From UBA652 sp964598235 (lineage in GTDB: Bacteria; Pseudomonadota; Gammaproteobacteria; Nitrosococcales; Methylophagaceae), in the NCBI GenBank assembly GCA_964598235.1, contig CAZRAY010000036.1, forward strand, positions 1 to 19,207: DNA of 19,207 nt. The letters are read 5' to 3'. The notes under the pieces are model-generated. The model was not told where the DNA came from. It ran no database searches and saw nothing but the letters and a program-made list of their open reading frames with translations. Positions 1 to 7,966 of this stretch are shown piece by piece (position 1 is the first letter of the stretch; each line of letters starts with the position of its first letter). A program made the position numbers and the translations under genes.

Positions 1-182
1 ATTAATGGCTAGCAAATTAAATATGATAAATAGAATGAGAAAAGGTGATTTCATGGTTTCTAGTATTGCATAAACATTTTTATAATTCAAACGGGTTAGT
101 TAATTGACTAATCTGATTCAACTAAGTTCAAATTAGCTCGGCTATAAAAAATAGCGTTCACCGACATAGTTCTGGCTCTGGC

Positions 183-252
183 AGGGGACACAATGTTTAA
201 TTGAGACCTTTGCACGAAATCAGCAAGAGTTCTGGGGGACACAATACTTAAT
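183..252. repeat. Two direct copies of a 19-nt motif, GGGGACACAAT core
   Basis: Copy 1 at 183-201 (aggggacacaatgtttaat) and copy 2 at 234-252 (gggggacacaatacttaat) match at 16 of 19 positions, with starts 51 nt apart. Each is preceded by an agttctgg octamer, directly in copy 2 (228-235) and 15 nt earlier in copy 1 (168-175). This could be the leftover end of a small mobile element. That is inference, because no transposase is present and no inverted partner was found. Confidence 0.45.
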
Positions 253-392
253 GGTCAAATGAAAACCCTCTTTGCAGCGTATGGTCAAAGATTCACTATA
301 ACGAATAATGACGTAAATGAATAGGGAATTGCTGTTTTTTGTGGGTTTTGTGAGATTGAGGTGTGTTTGGTTTTAGTTTTATGGGAATGGCT

Positions 393-522
393 CCCCGTCT
401 GCACGGGGATGACGGGGTTTTTAGTGGGGATGCTGTGATTTAGTGGAGATGACGTGATTTGGTTAGGATGATGTGATTTGCTGCGGGGATGACGTGAATC
501 TTTTAGAGATGCGTGGTTTAAA
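393..522. repeat. Hairpin followed by six degenerate ~20-nt tandem repeats
   Basis: A perfect 6-bp stem (CCCCGT at 393-398, ACGGGG at 403-408, loop CTGC) leads into a series with GATG anchors at 408, 429, 448, 467, 488 and 508, giving a period of 19-21 nt. The approximate consensus is GRGATGACGTGATTT plus 4-5 variable bases. The hairpin plus GGATGACGG resembles the dispersed intergenic repeats of many proteobacteria, whose spurious translation reads VIPVQTG or similar. The minus strand here gives exactly that string. The tandem array appears to have grown from one arm of such an element. Confidence 0.6.
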
Positions 523-648
523 TGATGAGGCAAGATTTCTCCTTAGCAGTCGAAATGACCGGTAGCCCCTTCCTTATCCGTGCTTTCAGGCGTAGAATGG
601 GAGCTTATATTTGTGCAATAAACGCAGCGTGAAGTGAGAGAAGTTTAA

Positions 649-2358
649 ATGAGCGAACAGCCAATCAGCAGTCGTAAAGATGGTCGGAAATTAAAGCAGC
701 CTAGAGCGTTTTCAAAAGGGCGCCAAGTTAACCATGATGCGTTTACGGAAATTCAATCTCTATTAGGTGATGCGCCGTTGGAGAAAGATTTTCTGATCGA
801 GAACCTGCATAAAATCCAAGATAGCTATCAGTATATCTCTTCTGCTCATGTGGTGGCGCTGGCGCGGATCATGAAACTATCTCAGGCTGAAATCTATGAA
901 GTGGCGACTTTTTATCATCATTTTGATGTGGTGAAAGAAGGCGAGACGGCACCAGCTCCATTGACGGTGCGTGTGTGTGAATCATTGACCTGTGAGATGA
1001 AAGGGGCGCATGGATTGATTGATGGCTTGGAATCAGGCTTGGGCGATGATGTGCGGGTGCAGAAAGTGCCATGTGTGGGTCGTTGCGATAAAGCACCGGT
1101 TGCGGTGGTGGGGATGAATCCGATTGATGGTGCGGATGTGGCTAGCGTGAGTGCGGCGGTGTCGGCGAAAGCGACGATACCTGTTGCACCCGAATCAACG
1201 GATTATGCGGCTTATCAGGCAAGCGGCGGTTATGCAACTTATCAGAAGTGCATTAATGGCGGATTGGATGTTGAGTCTGTGTTGACGATGATGGAAGATT
1301 CGGGCTTACGAGGCTTAGGCGGCGCGGGCTTCCCGACGGGACGGAAATGGCGCATTGTGGGTGGCCAACCTGGCCCTCGGTTGATGGCGATTAATATTGA
1401 TGAAGGCGAGCCGGGCACGTTTAAAGATTTATTTTATTTAGAGCGGGATCCGCATCGCTTTATGGATGGGATGTTGATTGCTGCTTGGGCGGTGGGCATT
1501 GATAAGATTTATATTTATCTGCGCGATGAATATGCGGCTTGCCGGACAATGTTGGAAGCTGAAATAGCCAAGTTAATAGCCAATCCACCGGTGGAGAATA
1601 TGCCGGAAATACAATTACGCCGCGGTGCCGGTGCGTATATTTGTGGTGAGGAATCGGCGATGATTGAGTCGATTGAAGGTAAGCGGGGAATGCCGCGTTT
1701 ACGACCACCTTATGTGGCAGAAGTGGGCTTGTTTGGACAGCCGACGTTGGAACATAATATGGAATCCTTGCATTGGGTGCGTGATATTTTAGAGCAAGGC
1801 CCTGAGGTGTTGACGCAACATGGTCGGCATGATCGAGTGGGCTTGCGATCTTTCTCGGTGAGTGGACGCGTGAATAAGCCGGGGGTGCATTTGGCGCCTG
1901 CGGGGATCACGATGCGAGAATTAATTGATGAATATTGTGGCGGCATGGAAACAGACCATGAATTTTATGGTTATTTCCCCGGTGGGGCATCAGGCGGAAT
2001 TTTGCCGGCGTCATTAGGTGATGTACCGTTAGATTTTGATACCTTACAAGAATATGGTTGCTTTATTGGTTCGGCGGCGATTGTGGTGTTTTCCGAGCAC
2101 GATAAGGCACGGGATTTGGCGGTGAATGCGATGCAGTTCTTTGAAGACGAGTCGTGTGGTCAATGCACGCCTTGCCGAGTCGGTACAGGTAAGGCCGTGG
2201 CGCTAATGCGTGAGCCAACATGGAATGAAGATTTATTAACAGAATTATCGGATGTGATGGTGGATGCGTCGATTTGTGGCTTGGGCCAAGCGGCACCAAA
2301 TCCTGTGCTATGTGTGATGAAATATTTCCCACAAGAATTGGTGGGAGGAGCGAAATAA
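649..2358 (+). CDS. fdh1B: NAD-dependent formate dehydrogenase beta subunit (NuoE-NuoF fusion, FDH1 type)
   Basis: Diaphorase subunit that passes electrons from formate oxidation to NAD+ through FMN. The 569-residue protein fuses two modules that are separate in complex I. The first is a NuoE-like thioredoxin-fold domain (about residues 30-175) with all four [2Fe-2S] ligands, C110, C115, C142 and C146. The second is a NuoF-like domain (about 195-569) with the nucleotide-binding glycine-rich stretch GLRGLGGAGFPTGRKW (219-234), the FMN-site segments NIDEGEPGTFKD (249-260) and GAGAYICGEES (326-336), and the [4Fe-4S] ligands C503, C506, C509 and C543. Length and fusion fit the beta subunit (about 570 residues) of Methylorubrum extorquens FDH1 rather than the three-subunit FdsGBA layout, and no separate FdsG gene is present. 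A GAGAG-type ribosome site lies before the ATG. Its stop overlaps the alpha-subunit start by one base (TAATG), giving translational coupling. The complex is expected to be cytoplasmic. HoxF-type hydrogenase diaphorase is excluded by the partner gene. Confidence 0.93.
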   Translation: MSEQPISSRKDGRKLKQPRAFSKGRQVNHDAFTEIQSLLGDAPLEKDFLIENLHKIQDSYQYISSAHVVALARIMKLSQAEIYEVATFYHHFDVVKEGETAPAPLTVRVCESLTCEMKGAHGLIDGLESGLGDDVRVQKVPCVGRCDKAPVAVVGMNPIDGADVASVSAAVSAKATIPVAPESTDYAAYQASGGYATYQKCINGGLDVESVLTMMEDSGLRGLGGAGFPTGRKWRIVGGQPGPRLMAINIDEGEPGTFKDLFYLERDPHRFMDGMLIAAWAVGIDKIYIYLRDEYAACRTMLEAEIAKLIANPPVENMPEIQLRRGAGAYICGEESAMIESIEGKRGMPRLRPPYVAEVGLFGQPTLEHNMESLHWVRDILEQGPEVLTQHGRHDRVGLRSFSVSGRVNKPGVHLAPAGITMRELIDEYCGGMETDHEFYGYFPGGASGGILPASLGDVPLDFDTLQEYGCFIGSAAIVVFSEHDKARDLAVNAMQFFEDESCGQCTPCRVGTGKAVALMREPTWNEDLLTELSDVMVDASICGLGQAAPNPVLCVMKYFPQELVGGAK

Positions 2359-5168
2359 TGGCTGCTAATCCAGAGAATGTAACAGAGGCAATGGCGATTC
2401 AATTCACTTTGAATGGCGAAGCTGTATCCGCGGATGCGGATGAGACGATTTTAGATGTGGCGAAACGCCAAGGCGTTGAGATCCCCCATTTGTGTTATTC
2501 AGAACGCCAAGGCGCGGATGGTAACTGCCGGTCCTGTATGGTTGAGATTGATGGTGAGCGGGTATTAGCGCCATCATGTTGTCGTCAGCCGAGTGATGGT
2601 ATGAATGTGAGTTCGGTGAGCGAGAAGGCAATCAAATCACAGAAGATGGTGTTGGAGTTATTGAAATCTGATATTGCCGATACACCATACACCTTGAATT
2701 CTGAGCTAGATTATTGGGTGAATAAGCTTGAGGTGGGGACACCGCGCTTTGAAGCACGGGAGCAACGACAGGCGGATTTATCGCATCCTGCGATGGCAGT
2801 GAATTTAGATGCGTGTATTCAATGTACGCGTTGTGTGCGTGCCTGTCGTGATGAGCAAAACAATGATGTGATTGGTTTGGCATTTCGTGGGCGTTATACC
2901 AATATTGTGTTTGACCAAGATGATGCCATGGGCGAGAGTTCATGTGTGGCCTGTGGTGAATGTGTGCAAGCCTGCCCAACAGGCGCTTTGATGCCTGCCG
3001 GTGGCGTGGGCTTGATTGCACCAGATAAACAAGTCGATTCAACCTGCCCGTTCTGTGGGGTGGGTTGTCAGATGACTTACAATGTGACCGATGGCAAAAT
3101 CTTGTCGATTGATGGCAAAAATGGTCCCGCTAATGATGGTCGTTTATGCGTAAAAGGCCGTTATGGCTTTGACTATGTGCACCATCCGCATCGTTTAACG
3201 AAGCCTTTGATTCGACACGAAGGTGTGTCTAAAACAGCTGATTTTACGGTTGATCCGAATGATGTGGATAAGGTGTTCCGTGAAGCAACATGGGAAGAAG
3301 CGTTGGCGGTTGCGGCTGGCGGCTTTAAGAAAATACGCGATACACAAGGGCCAAATGCCTTAGCTGGGTTTGGCAGCGCGAAGGGCAGTAATGAAGAAGC
3401 CTATTTATTTCAGAAATTAATCCGTACGGGCTTTAGAACGAATAACGTCGATCACTGTACGCGCTTGTGTCATGCGTCATCCGTTATCGCGCTGTTAGAA
3501 GGGTTGGGTTCCGGTGCGGTATCAAATCCGGTGATGGATGTGGAGCATGCGGAAGTGATTGTCGTGATTGGGGCGAACCCAACGGTGAATCATCCTGTGG
3601 GCGCGACATGGATCAAAAATGCGGTACGTAAAGGTGCCAAATTGATATTAATGGACCCCCGTGGTACAGAAATGAAGCGTGAAGCCACACACCATTTACA
3701 GTTTAAACCGGGCTCTGATGTGCCGATGTTGAATGCGATTATGCATACGATTATTGTAGAAGGTTTGGTGGATGAAGATTATATTGCAGAGCGAACAGAA
3801 GGTTTCGCCGCAATGGAAAAACACCTCGAGAAATATACGCCAGAATTGATGGCGCCGATTTGTGGCATTGATGCAGACACATTGAAAGATGTGGCTCGTT
3901 TATATGCGACTTCAAAAGGCTCGATGATTTTATGGGGTATGGGCATATCGCAGCATGTGCATGGCACAGATAATGCGCGTTGCTTAATTGCATTAGCATT
4001 GATGACGGGGCAGATTGGTCGGCCAGGCACGGGTTTACATCCATTGCGCGGTCAGAATAATGTGCAAGGTGCATCTGATATGGGGCTTATCCCGATGGTG
4101 TTCCCTGATTATCAACCCGTTGATGATCCAGAGGCACATGATTATTTTGAAAAATTATGGGATTGCGAGTTAGATACGAATCCAGGATTGACGGTGGTTG
4201 AGATTATGCATGCGATGCATGCGGGTGATATTCGCGGTTTGTATGTGGAAGGTGAAAATCCGGCAATGTCGGATCCTGATGCGAATCATGCCCGGTTGGC
4301 GATGTCTGAATTAGACCATATGGTGGTACAAGATATTTTCTTAACGGAAACCGCTTATTTGGCGGATGTGGTGTTACCTGCCTCTGCGTTTTCAGAGAAA
4401 ACAGCTACCTTTACCAATACGGATCGTTTGGTGCAACTAGGCCGACAAGCTGTTGACCCACCTGGCGATGCGAAACAAGACTTATGGATCATTCAAGAAA
4501 TGGCAAAAGGGCTTGGTTTGGATTGGAATTATAAAGATTCATCTGAAGTGTTTACCGAAATTAGAAAAGCGGTGCCGAATATGGCAGGGATTACCTGGGA
4601 ACGCTTGGAGCAAGAAGGTTCGGTGGTGTATCCCTGTCTTGTAGAAGGCGATCCAGGCGACCCGATTATCTTCACTGAGGGTTTCCCGCGGGATAACGGT
4701 CGTGGATTATTTGTACCCGCAGATATAGTGCCGCCAGACGAACGGCCAGATGATGAGTATCCGTTTGTATTGATTACAGGGCGGATGCTGGAGCATTGGC
4801 ATACAGGTTCGATGACGCGTCGTTCAAATGTCTTGGATGCTTTGGAGCCAGAAGCCGTGGCAACGATTCACCCATTTGCATTGGCTAAATTGGGTATTCA
4901 ACCTGGTGAAATGATGACTTTAGCAACACGCCGAGGTGAGGTCTCTGTGATTGCGCGTGCAGATGAAGGCGTGCCAGAAGGTGCAGTATTTATGGCTTTC
5001 TGTTATTACGAAGCGGCGGTGAATGAACTATCGAATGCCGCGCTCGATCCGGATGCGAAGATCCCAGAGTTTAAATATTGTGCGGTGAAAGTAACGGCAG
5101 GCGGGGAAGCATTACAATTCCATAGTTATGGTGGTGGGCAATCGGACAATCAATTAGTTGAACATTAA
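2358..5168 (+). CDS. fdh1A: Formate dehydrogenase alpha subunit (W/Mo-bis-PGD, FDH1 type)
   Basis: Catalytic subunit that oxidises formate to CO2. The reading frame is open from 2274, but I choose ATG 2358, which follows GGAGGAG and overlaps the beta-subunit stop; this gives 936 residues. Domains in order: an N-terminal [2Fe-2S] ferredoxin (C46, C57, C60, C74); a two-cluster ferredoxin domain (C153/156/159/163 and C196/199/202/206); the molybdopterin-oxidoreductase [4Fe-4S] site (C230, C233, C237, C264); the bis-pyranopterin catalytic body; and a C-terminal dinucleotide-binding domain. The catalytic pair is C371-H372 in the motif DHCTRLCHASS, so the metal ligand is cysteine, not selenocysteine. 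The His-Cys3 [4Fe-4S] motif that NuoG and FdsA carry after the first ferredoxin domain is absent (about residues 98-150). As I recall the family, M. extorquens FDH1 lacks it too. That enzyme contains tungsten, but metal choice here is inference. No fdhD or cofactor-biosynthesis gene is adjacent. Confidence 0.95.
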   Translation: MAANPENVTEAMAIQFTLNGEAVSADADETILDVAKRQGVEIPHLCYSERQGADGNCRSCMVEIDGERVLAPSCCRQPSDGMNVSSVSEKAIKSQKMVLELLKSDIADTPYTLNSELDYWVNKLEVGTPRFEAREQRQADLSHPAMAVNLDACIQCTRCVRACRDEQNNDVIGLAFRGRYTNIVFDQDDAMGESSCVACGECVQACPTGALMPAGGVGLIAPDKQVDSTCPFCGVGCQMTYNVTDGKILSIDGKNGPANDGRLCVKGRYGFDYVHHPHRLTKPLIRHEGVSKTADFTVDPNDVDKVFREATWEEALAVAAGGFKKIRDTQGPNALAGFGSAKGSNEEAYLFQKLIRTGFRTNNVDHCTRLCHASSVIALLEGLGSGAVSNPVMDVEHAEVIVVIGANPTVNHPVGATWIKNAVRKGAKLILMDPRGTEMKREATHHLQFKPGSDVPMLNAIMHTIIVEGLVDEDYIAERTEGFAAMEKHLEKYTPELMAPICGIDADTLKDVARLYATSKGSMILWGMGISQHVHGTDNARCLIALALMTGQIGRPGTGLHPLRGQNNVQGASDMGLIPMVFPDYQPVDDPEAHDYFEKLWDCELDTNPGLTVVEIMHAMHAGDIRGLYVEGENPAMSDPDANHARLAMSELDHMVVQDIFLTETAYLADVVLPASAFSEKTATFTNTDRLVQLGRQAVDPPGDAKQDLWIIQEMAKGLGLDWNYKDSSEVFTEIRKAVPNMAGITWERLEQEGSVVYPCLVEGDPGDPIIFTEGFPRDNGRGLFVPADIVPPDERPDDEYPFVLITGRMLEHWHTGSMTRRSNVLDALEPEAVATIHPFALAKLGIQPGEMMTLATRRGEVSVIARADEGVPEGAVFMAFCYYEAAVNELSNAALDPDAKIPEFKYCAVKVTAGGEALQFHSYGGGQSDNQLVEH

Positions 5169-5171
5169 TTA

Positions 5172-5945
5172 ATGCATATTTTAGTGAGTAATGATGATGG
5201 TTATACGGCACAGGGAATTGAAACGTTAGCCGCCGCCTTATCAACCATCGCCGATGTGACTGTGGTGGCGCCTGATCGTAATCGAAGTGGTGCCAGCAAT
5301 TCTTTGACCTTAGATAATCCATTACGGGTAAATCAATTATCCAATGGCTTTTATCGGGTGGAAGGTACGCCAACAGATTGTGTCCATCTTGCGATCACAG
5401 GCCTATTGGATGATGAACCAGACATGGTGGTGGCGGGGATCAACGAAGGTGCCAATTTAGGGGATGATGTATTGTATTCAGGCACCGTTGCGGCGGCGAT
5501 GGAAGGGCGATTTTTAGGTTTGCCCGCGATTGCGATTTCTTTGGTTGGCCAGCAAGCAACACATTATGATACCGCGGCATGGGTGGCGAAAAAATTGGTG
5601 AGTCAGCTGCAAACCAGTAAATTACCTGCTAATACCATTTTAAATGTCAATGTACCTGATTTACCGATCGATGCGTTAACGGGATTTGAATCCACGCGCT
5701 TGGGTTATCGGCATAAAGCAGAACCTGTGGTGAAAGAAGTGGATCCACGTGGGCGGCCACTTTATTGGGTGGGACCCGCAGGAGAAGAACAGGATGCAGG
5801 ACCAGGCACTGATTTTCATGCGATTCGGCAAGGGGCGGTTTCTATCACACCTATTCAAATTGATTTAACACATTATAAAGCGCTGGAGGATGTGGCTTCC
5901 TGGTTGGGAAATATTGAGCTGCAGGAGATTAACCTAGATGCTTAA
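5172..5945 (+). CDS. surE: 5'/3'-nucleotidase SurE
   Basis: Metal-dependent phosphatase of the SurE family that dephosphorylates nucleoside monophosphates and is linked to survival under stress. At 257 residues it has the usual family length. The start MHILVSNDDGYTAQGI contains the metal-binding Asp pair (D8, D9); GASNSLTL and GINEGANLGDDVLYSGTVAA supply the conserved Ser and Asn ligand regions. It begins only 3 nt after the formate dehydrogenase alpha stop. The upstream sequence is AT-rich with no visible Shine-Dalgarno, so initiation probably depends on ribosomes finishing the preceding gene. It overlaps the next gene, pcm, by 8 nt if the earlier pcm start is used. The surE-pcm-yqaA-nlpD order is a standard gammaproteobacterial arrangement; the formate dehydrogenase genes in front of it are not. 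Confidence 0.95.
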   Translation: MHILVSNDDGYTAQGIETLAAALSTIADVTVVAPDRNRSGASNSLTLDNPLRVNQLSNGFYRVEGTPTDCVHLAITGLLDDEPDMVVAGINEGANLGDDVLYSGTVAAAMEGRFLGLPAIAISLVGQQATHYDTAAWVAKKLVSQLQTSKLPANTILNVNVPDLPIDALTGFESTRLGYRHKAEPVVKEVDPRGRPLYWVGPAGEEQDAGPGTDFHAIRQGAVSITPIQIDLTHYKALEDVASWLGNIELQEINLDA

Positions 5946-6603
5946 TCGGGAACAGGGTATTGGCATGACCTCTCAGCGCACGCGTGACCGAATGATTACG
6001 CGGCTTAAAGCACAGGGCATTACAGATGAGCGTGTATTGGATGTAATGCGGCTGTTACCTCGTCACTTATTTATGAATGATGATGTATTGGCATCACGTG
6101 CTTATGAAGATACGCCACTTGCGATTGGCTATAACCAGACGATTTCACAACCTTATACCGTTGCCAAAATGACAGAAATTTTGTTGGCAGGGAAAATACC
6201 CATGCGGCGCGTGCTTGAAATTGGCACGGGTTCAGGTTATCAAGCGGCGGTATTATCGATGTTGATTGATCGCATTTTTAGTGTTGAGCGGATAGCGCCG
6301 TTACAAAATCAAGCACGTGAGCGGTTTTACAAAATGAAACTGAATAATATTCGGCTTAAACACAGCGATGGCAGCTGGGGCTGGGAAGAGCATGGTCCTT
6401 ATGATGGTATTATTGTGACCGCTGCGCCTGAAGAAATTCCACAAAGCTTATTGGAACAACTGGCACCAGAAGGTCGACTGGTGATTCCTGTGGGCGATAA
6501 AAACAGCCAAACCTTACGGGTGATTGATCGTTCGGGTGCCCAATATGAAGAAGCGGTAATTGAAACCGTCAGCTTTGTTCCTTTACTTGCTGGCCAAGCG
6601 TAA
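5938..6603 (+). CDS. pcm: Protein-L-isoaspartate O-methyltransferase
   Basis: SAM-dependent repair enzyme that methylates abnormal L-isoaspartyl residues in ageing proteins. The 221-residue product shows the family substrate motif (GYNQTISQPYTVAKMTE) and the SAM-binding motif I VLEIGTGSGYQAA starting near residue 92, followed by the post-I acidic residue in FSVERI. Start choice is open. ATG 5938 has GGAG 9 nt upstream and overlaps surE by 8 nt. An in-frame ATG at 5965 gives MTSQRTRD, the form with which Pseudomonas homologues begin, and a length of 212 residues, closer to the norm. It lies inside the surE-pcm-yqaA-nlpD group, so it is probably cotranscribed with both neighbours. Confidence 0.95.
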   Translation: MLNREQGIGMTSQRTRDRMITRLKAQGITDERVLDVMRLLPRHLFMNDDVLASRAYEDTPLAIGYNQTISQPYTVAKMTEILLAGKIPMRRVLEIGTGSGYQAAVLSMLIDRIFSVERIAPLQNQARERFYKMKLNNIRLKHSDGSWGWEEHGPYDGIIVTAAPEEIPQSLLEQLAPEGRLVIPVGDKNSQTLRVIDRSGAQYEEAVIETVSFVPLLAGQA

Positions 6604-6606
6604 TTC

Positions 6607-7182
6607 ATGTTTGCAGCGCTCTATAACAAAGCCATGCAATGGGCGCGAAATCGGTATGCAGTTTATTGGCTGGCATTAGTCAGCTTTACCGAATCCGCCT
6701 TTTTTATTATTCCACCGGATGTGATGTTGGCACCAATGAGTTTAGCCAAGCCCAGTAAAGCATGGCATTATGCGACATTGACGACTATCATGTCTGTTTT
6801 GGGTGGTTTATTAGGGTATGCGATTGGTGTGTTCGGCTTTGATAAAATTTCGCCATGGTTATTAAGCTCACACTATGCCACCGCTTTTGAAATGACACAG
6901 CAATGGTTTGCCAACTGGGGATTCTGGGCCATTCTCGTGGCAGGATTCACCCCGATACCGTATAAAATATTCACTATCTCAGCAGGGGTCGCTGGGATGG
7001 CGCTGATTCCTTTTACCTTAGGATCTTTATTAGCACGTGGCGCACGATTTTTTTTAGTGGCGGGTTTAATGCGATGGGGTGGCGCACCCTTTGAAGCCAA
7101 ATTAAAGCAATGGATAGATCGACTGGGTTGGGGGTTTATCGGTATTATTCTCGCGGTCTTTATTGTGATGAAATTTATCTAA
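6607..7182 (+). CDS. yqaA: YqaA-type DedA-related (SNARE-associated/VTT) membrane protein
   Basis: Integral inner-membrane protein of the small YqaA branch of the DedA/VTT superfamily; the superfamily includes lipid-handling proteins, but the function of this branch is unsettled. The 191-residue product has hydrophobic segments near residues 15-35, 55-78, 105-135 and 170-190, and the conserved-looking central region AGFTPIPYKIFTISAGVAGM (about 114-133) with its Phe-Thr-Pro-x-Pro-x-Lys core, which corresponds to the re-entrant loop of DedA proteins. It starts 3 nt after the pcm stop and its own stop overlaps the nlpD start by one base (TAATG), so it is cotranscribed and coupled. A gene of this type commonly sits between pcm and nlpD in pseudomonads and relatives, which supports the assignment. 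Confidence 0.82.
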   Translation: MFAALYNKAMQWARNRYAVYWLALVSFTESAFFIIPPDVMLAPMSLAKPSKAWHYATLTTIMSVLGGLLGYAIGVFGFDKISPWLLSSHYATAFEMTQQWFANWGFWAILVAGFTPIPYKIFTISAGVAGMALIPFTLGSLLARGARFFLVAGLMRWGGAPFEAKLKQWIDRLGWGFIGIILAVFIVMKFI

Positions 7183-7955
7183 TGCGTTTCACAAGAGCTG
7201 GATTTATACTCTTATTAACCCTGTTGTTACTGGCTTGTGGTAGCCGCCCGTTAGCGCCTGTAGGCACATTAGAGGGCGCATCGCCTCAAACAAAACAATC
7301 AACCGTTAAAAGACCGACCACATCACCGCCTAGAAAAACTAACCAGGCTGCAAGTGGTGCAATCCATACTGTAAAATCAGGGGATACTTTATATTCGATC
7401 AGCTGGCGTTACGGTCTAGATTATAAAAAAATAGCAGCATATAACGGTATTAAATCACCCTACACGATCCATGTGGGGCAGCGATTACGTTTATCGTCCA
7501 CTAAGATTTCGGTAAAACCTCAGCAAGCGGCGACAAAACAAATCCCCAAACAAGCTGTTACACGTGTCCTTTCGTCACGTGCTGCGATTCTATGGCGCTG
7601 GCCAACACAAGGTAAGATCCTTGAACTTTACTCAAGTAAAGAACCTGGGAATAAAGGAATTGATATTGCGGGTAAAGCAGGGCAGACTATTGTTGCAGCA
7701 GCAACCGGAAAAGTGGTTTATGGTGGCAATGGTTTGCCACGATATGGCAATTTACTGATTATCAAACATAATGAAACGTACCTGAGTGCCTATGCCCATA
7801 ACCAAATTTTATTAGTGAAAGAAGGGCAGCAAGTTGTGGCAGGACAGAAAATAGCCCTATTGGGAAAAACAGGCACCCAACGAAATAAGCTCCATTTTGA
7901 AATTCGCTATAACGGTCGGCCGATTAACCCACTTCCCTTATTACCAAAACAATAA
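7182..7955 (+). CDS. nlpD: NlpD-like lipoprotein, LysM plus degenerate M23 (LytM) domain
   Basis: Outer-membrane lipoprotein predicted to activate a cell-wall amidase (AmiC in E. coli) during daughter-cell separation. The start at ATG 7182 overlaps the yqaA stop; the frame is open further upstream, but only this start gives a proper lipoprotein signal. Residues 1-19 form the signal with lipobox LLAC (modified Cys19). A low-complexity Thr/Pro/Lys linker follows, then a LysM peptidoglycan-binding domain at about 61-106 (HTVKSGDTLYSISWRYG) and an M23 fold from about 145 to the end. The first zinc-ligand His of active M23 enzymes is replaced by Asn in NKGIDIAG, and LHFEIRY closes the domain. E. 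coli NlpD has the same loss, so this is an activator rather than an active endopeptidase. A strong terminator follows, and rpoS does not. Confidence 0.88.
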   Translation: MRFTRAGFILLLTLLLLACGSRPLAPVGTLEGASPQTKQSTVKRPTTSPPRKTNQAASGAIHTVKSGDTLYSISWRYGLDYKKIAAYNGIKSPYTIHVGQRLRLSSTKISVKPQQAATKQIPKQAVTRVLSSRAAILWRWPTQGKILELYSSKEPGNKGIDIAGKAGQTIVAAATGKVVYGGNGLPRYGNLLIIKHNETYLSAYAHNQILLVKEGQQVVAGQKIALLGKTGTQRNKLHFEIRYNGRPINPLPLLPKQ

Positions 7956-7966
7956 TGTCGACAAAC

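Larger units (their letters stand above)
1..648. other. Gene-poor AT-rich region upstream of the formate dehydrogenase genes
   Basis: No convincing gene is seen. The first 180 bases are AT-rich and unstructured to the eye. They include a 22-codon open stretch at 5-73 that is open to the left window edge and might be the tail of a preceding gene, but nothing in it is recognisable. Bases 168-252 carry a duplicated motif and 393-522 carry a hairpin plus degenerate tandem repeats (listed separately). The minus-strand open frame at 285-533 reads through those repeats and has low-complexity His/Ser/Pro composition, so I treat it as non-coding. The last ~100 bases must hold the promoter and leader for the downstream operon, but I could not identify a good -35/-10 pair. 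Confidence 0.7.

Noticed and set aside
5..73. 22-codon open stretch at the left edge (possible tail of a preceding gene)
   Set aside because: Too short, with no recognisable sequence and no upstream context; it may equally be chance in AT-rich DNA.
285..533. Minus-strand 82-codon open frame in the upstream gap
   Set aside because: It reads through the hairpin and tandem repeats. The His/Ser/Pro-rich product and its VIPVQTG string are typical of spurious translations of dispersed intergenic repeats, and no ribosome site is seen.
593..598. TAGAAT as a -10 box for the formate dehydrogenase operon
   Set aside because: No acceptable -35 box at 16-18 nt upstream (TTCCTT only), so I did not list it as a promoter.
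2274..2357. N-terminal extension of the formate dehydrogenase alpha subunit
   Set aside because: It lies entirely inside the beta-subunit coding region; ATG 2358 has GGAGGAG and the standard one-base overlap.
2632..3042. Long minus-strand open frame (136 codons) opposite the formate dehydrogenase alpha gene
   Set aside because: Shadow of a well-supported gene, with His/Ser/Pro/Tyr-rich composition and no family features. The same holds for the other antisense frames in the window, such as 10886-11365.
7110..7181. N-terminal extension of NlpD
   Set aside because: It overlaps yqaA and would bury the lipoprotein signal; ATG 7182 starts exactly at that signal.
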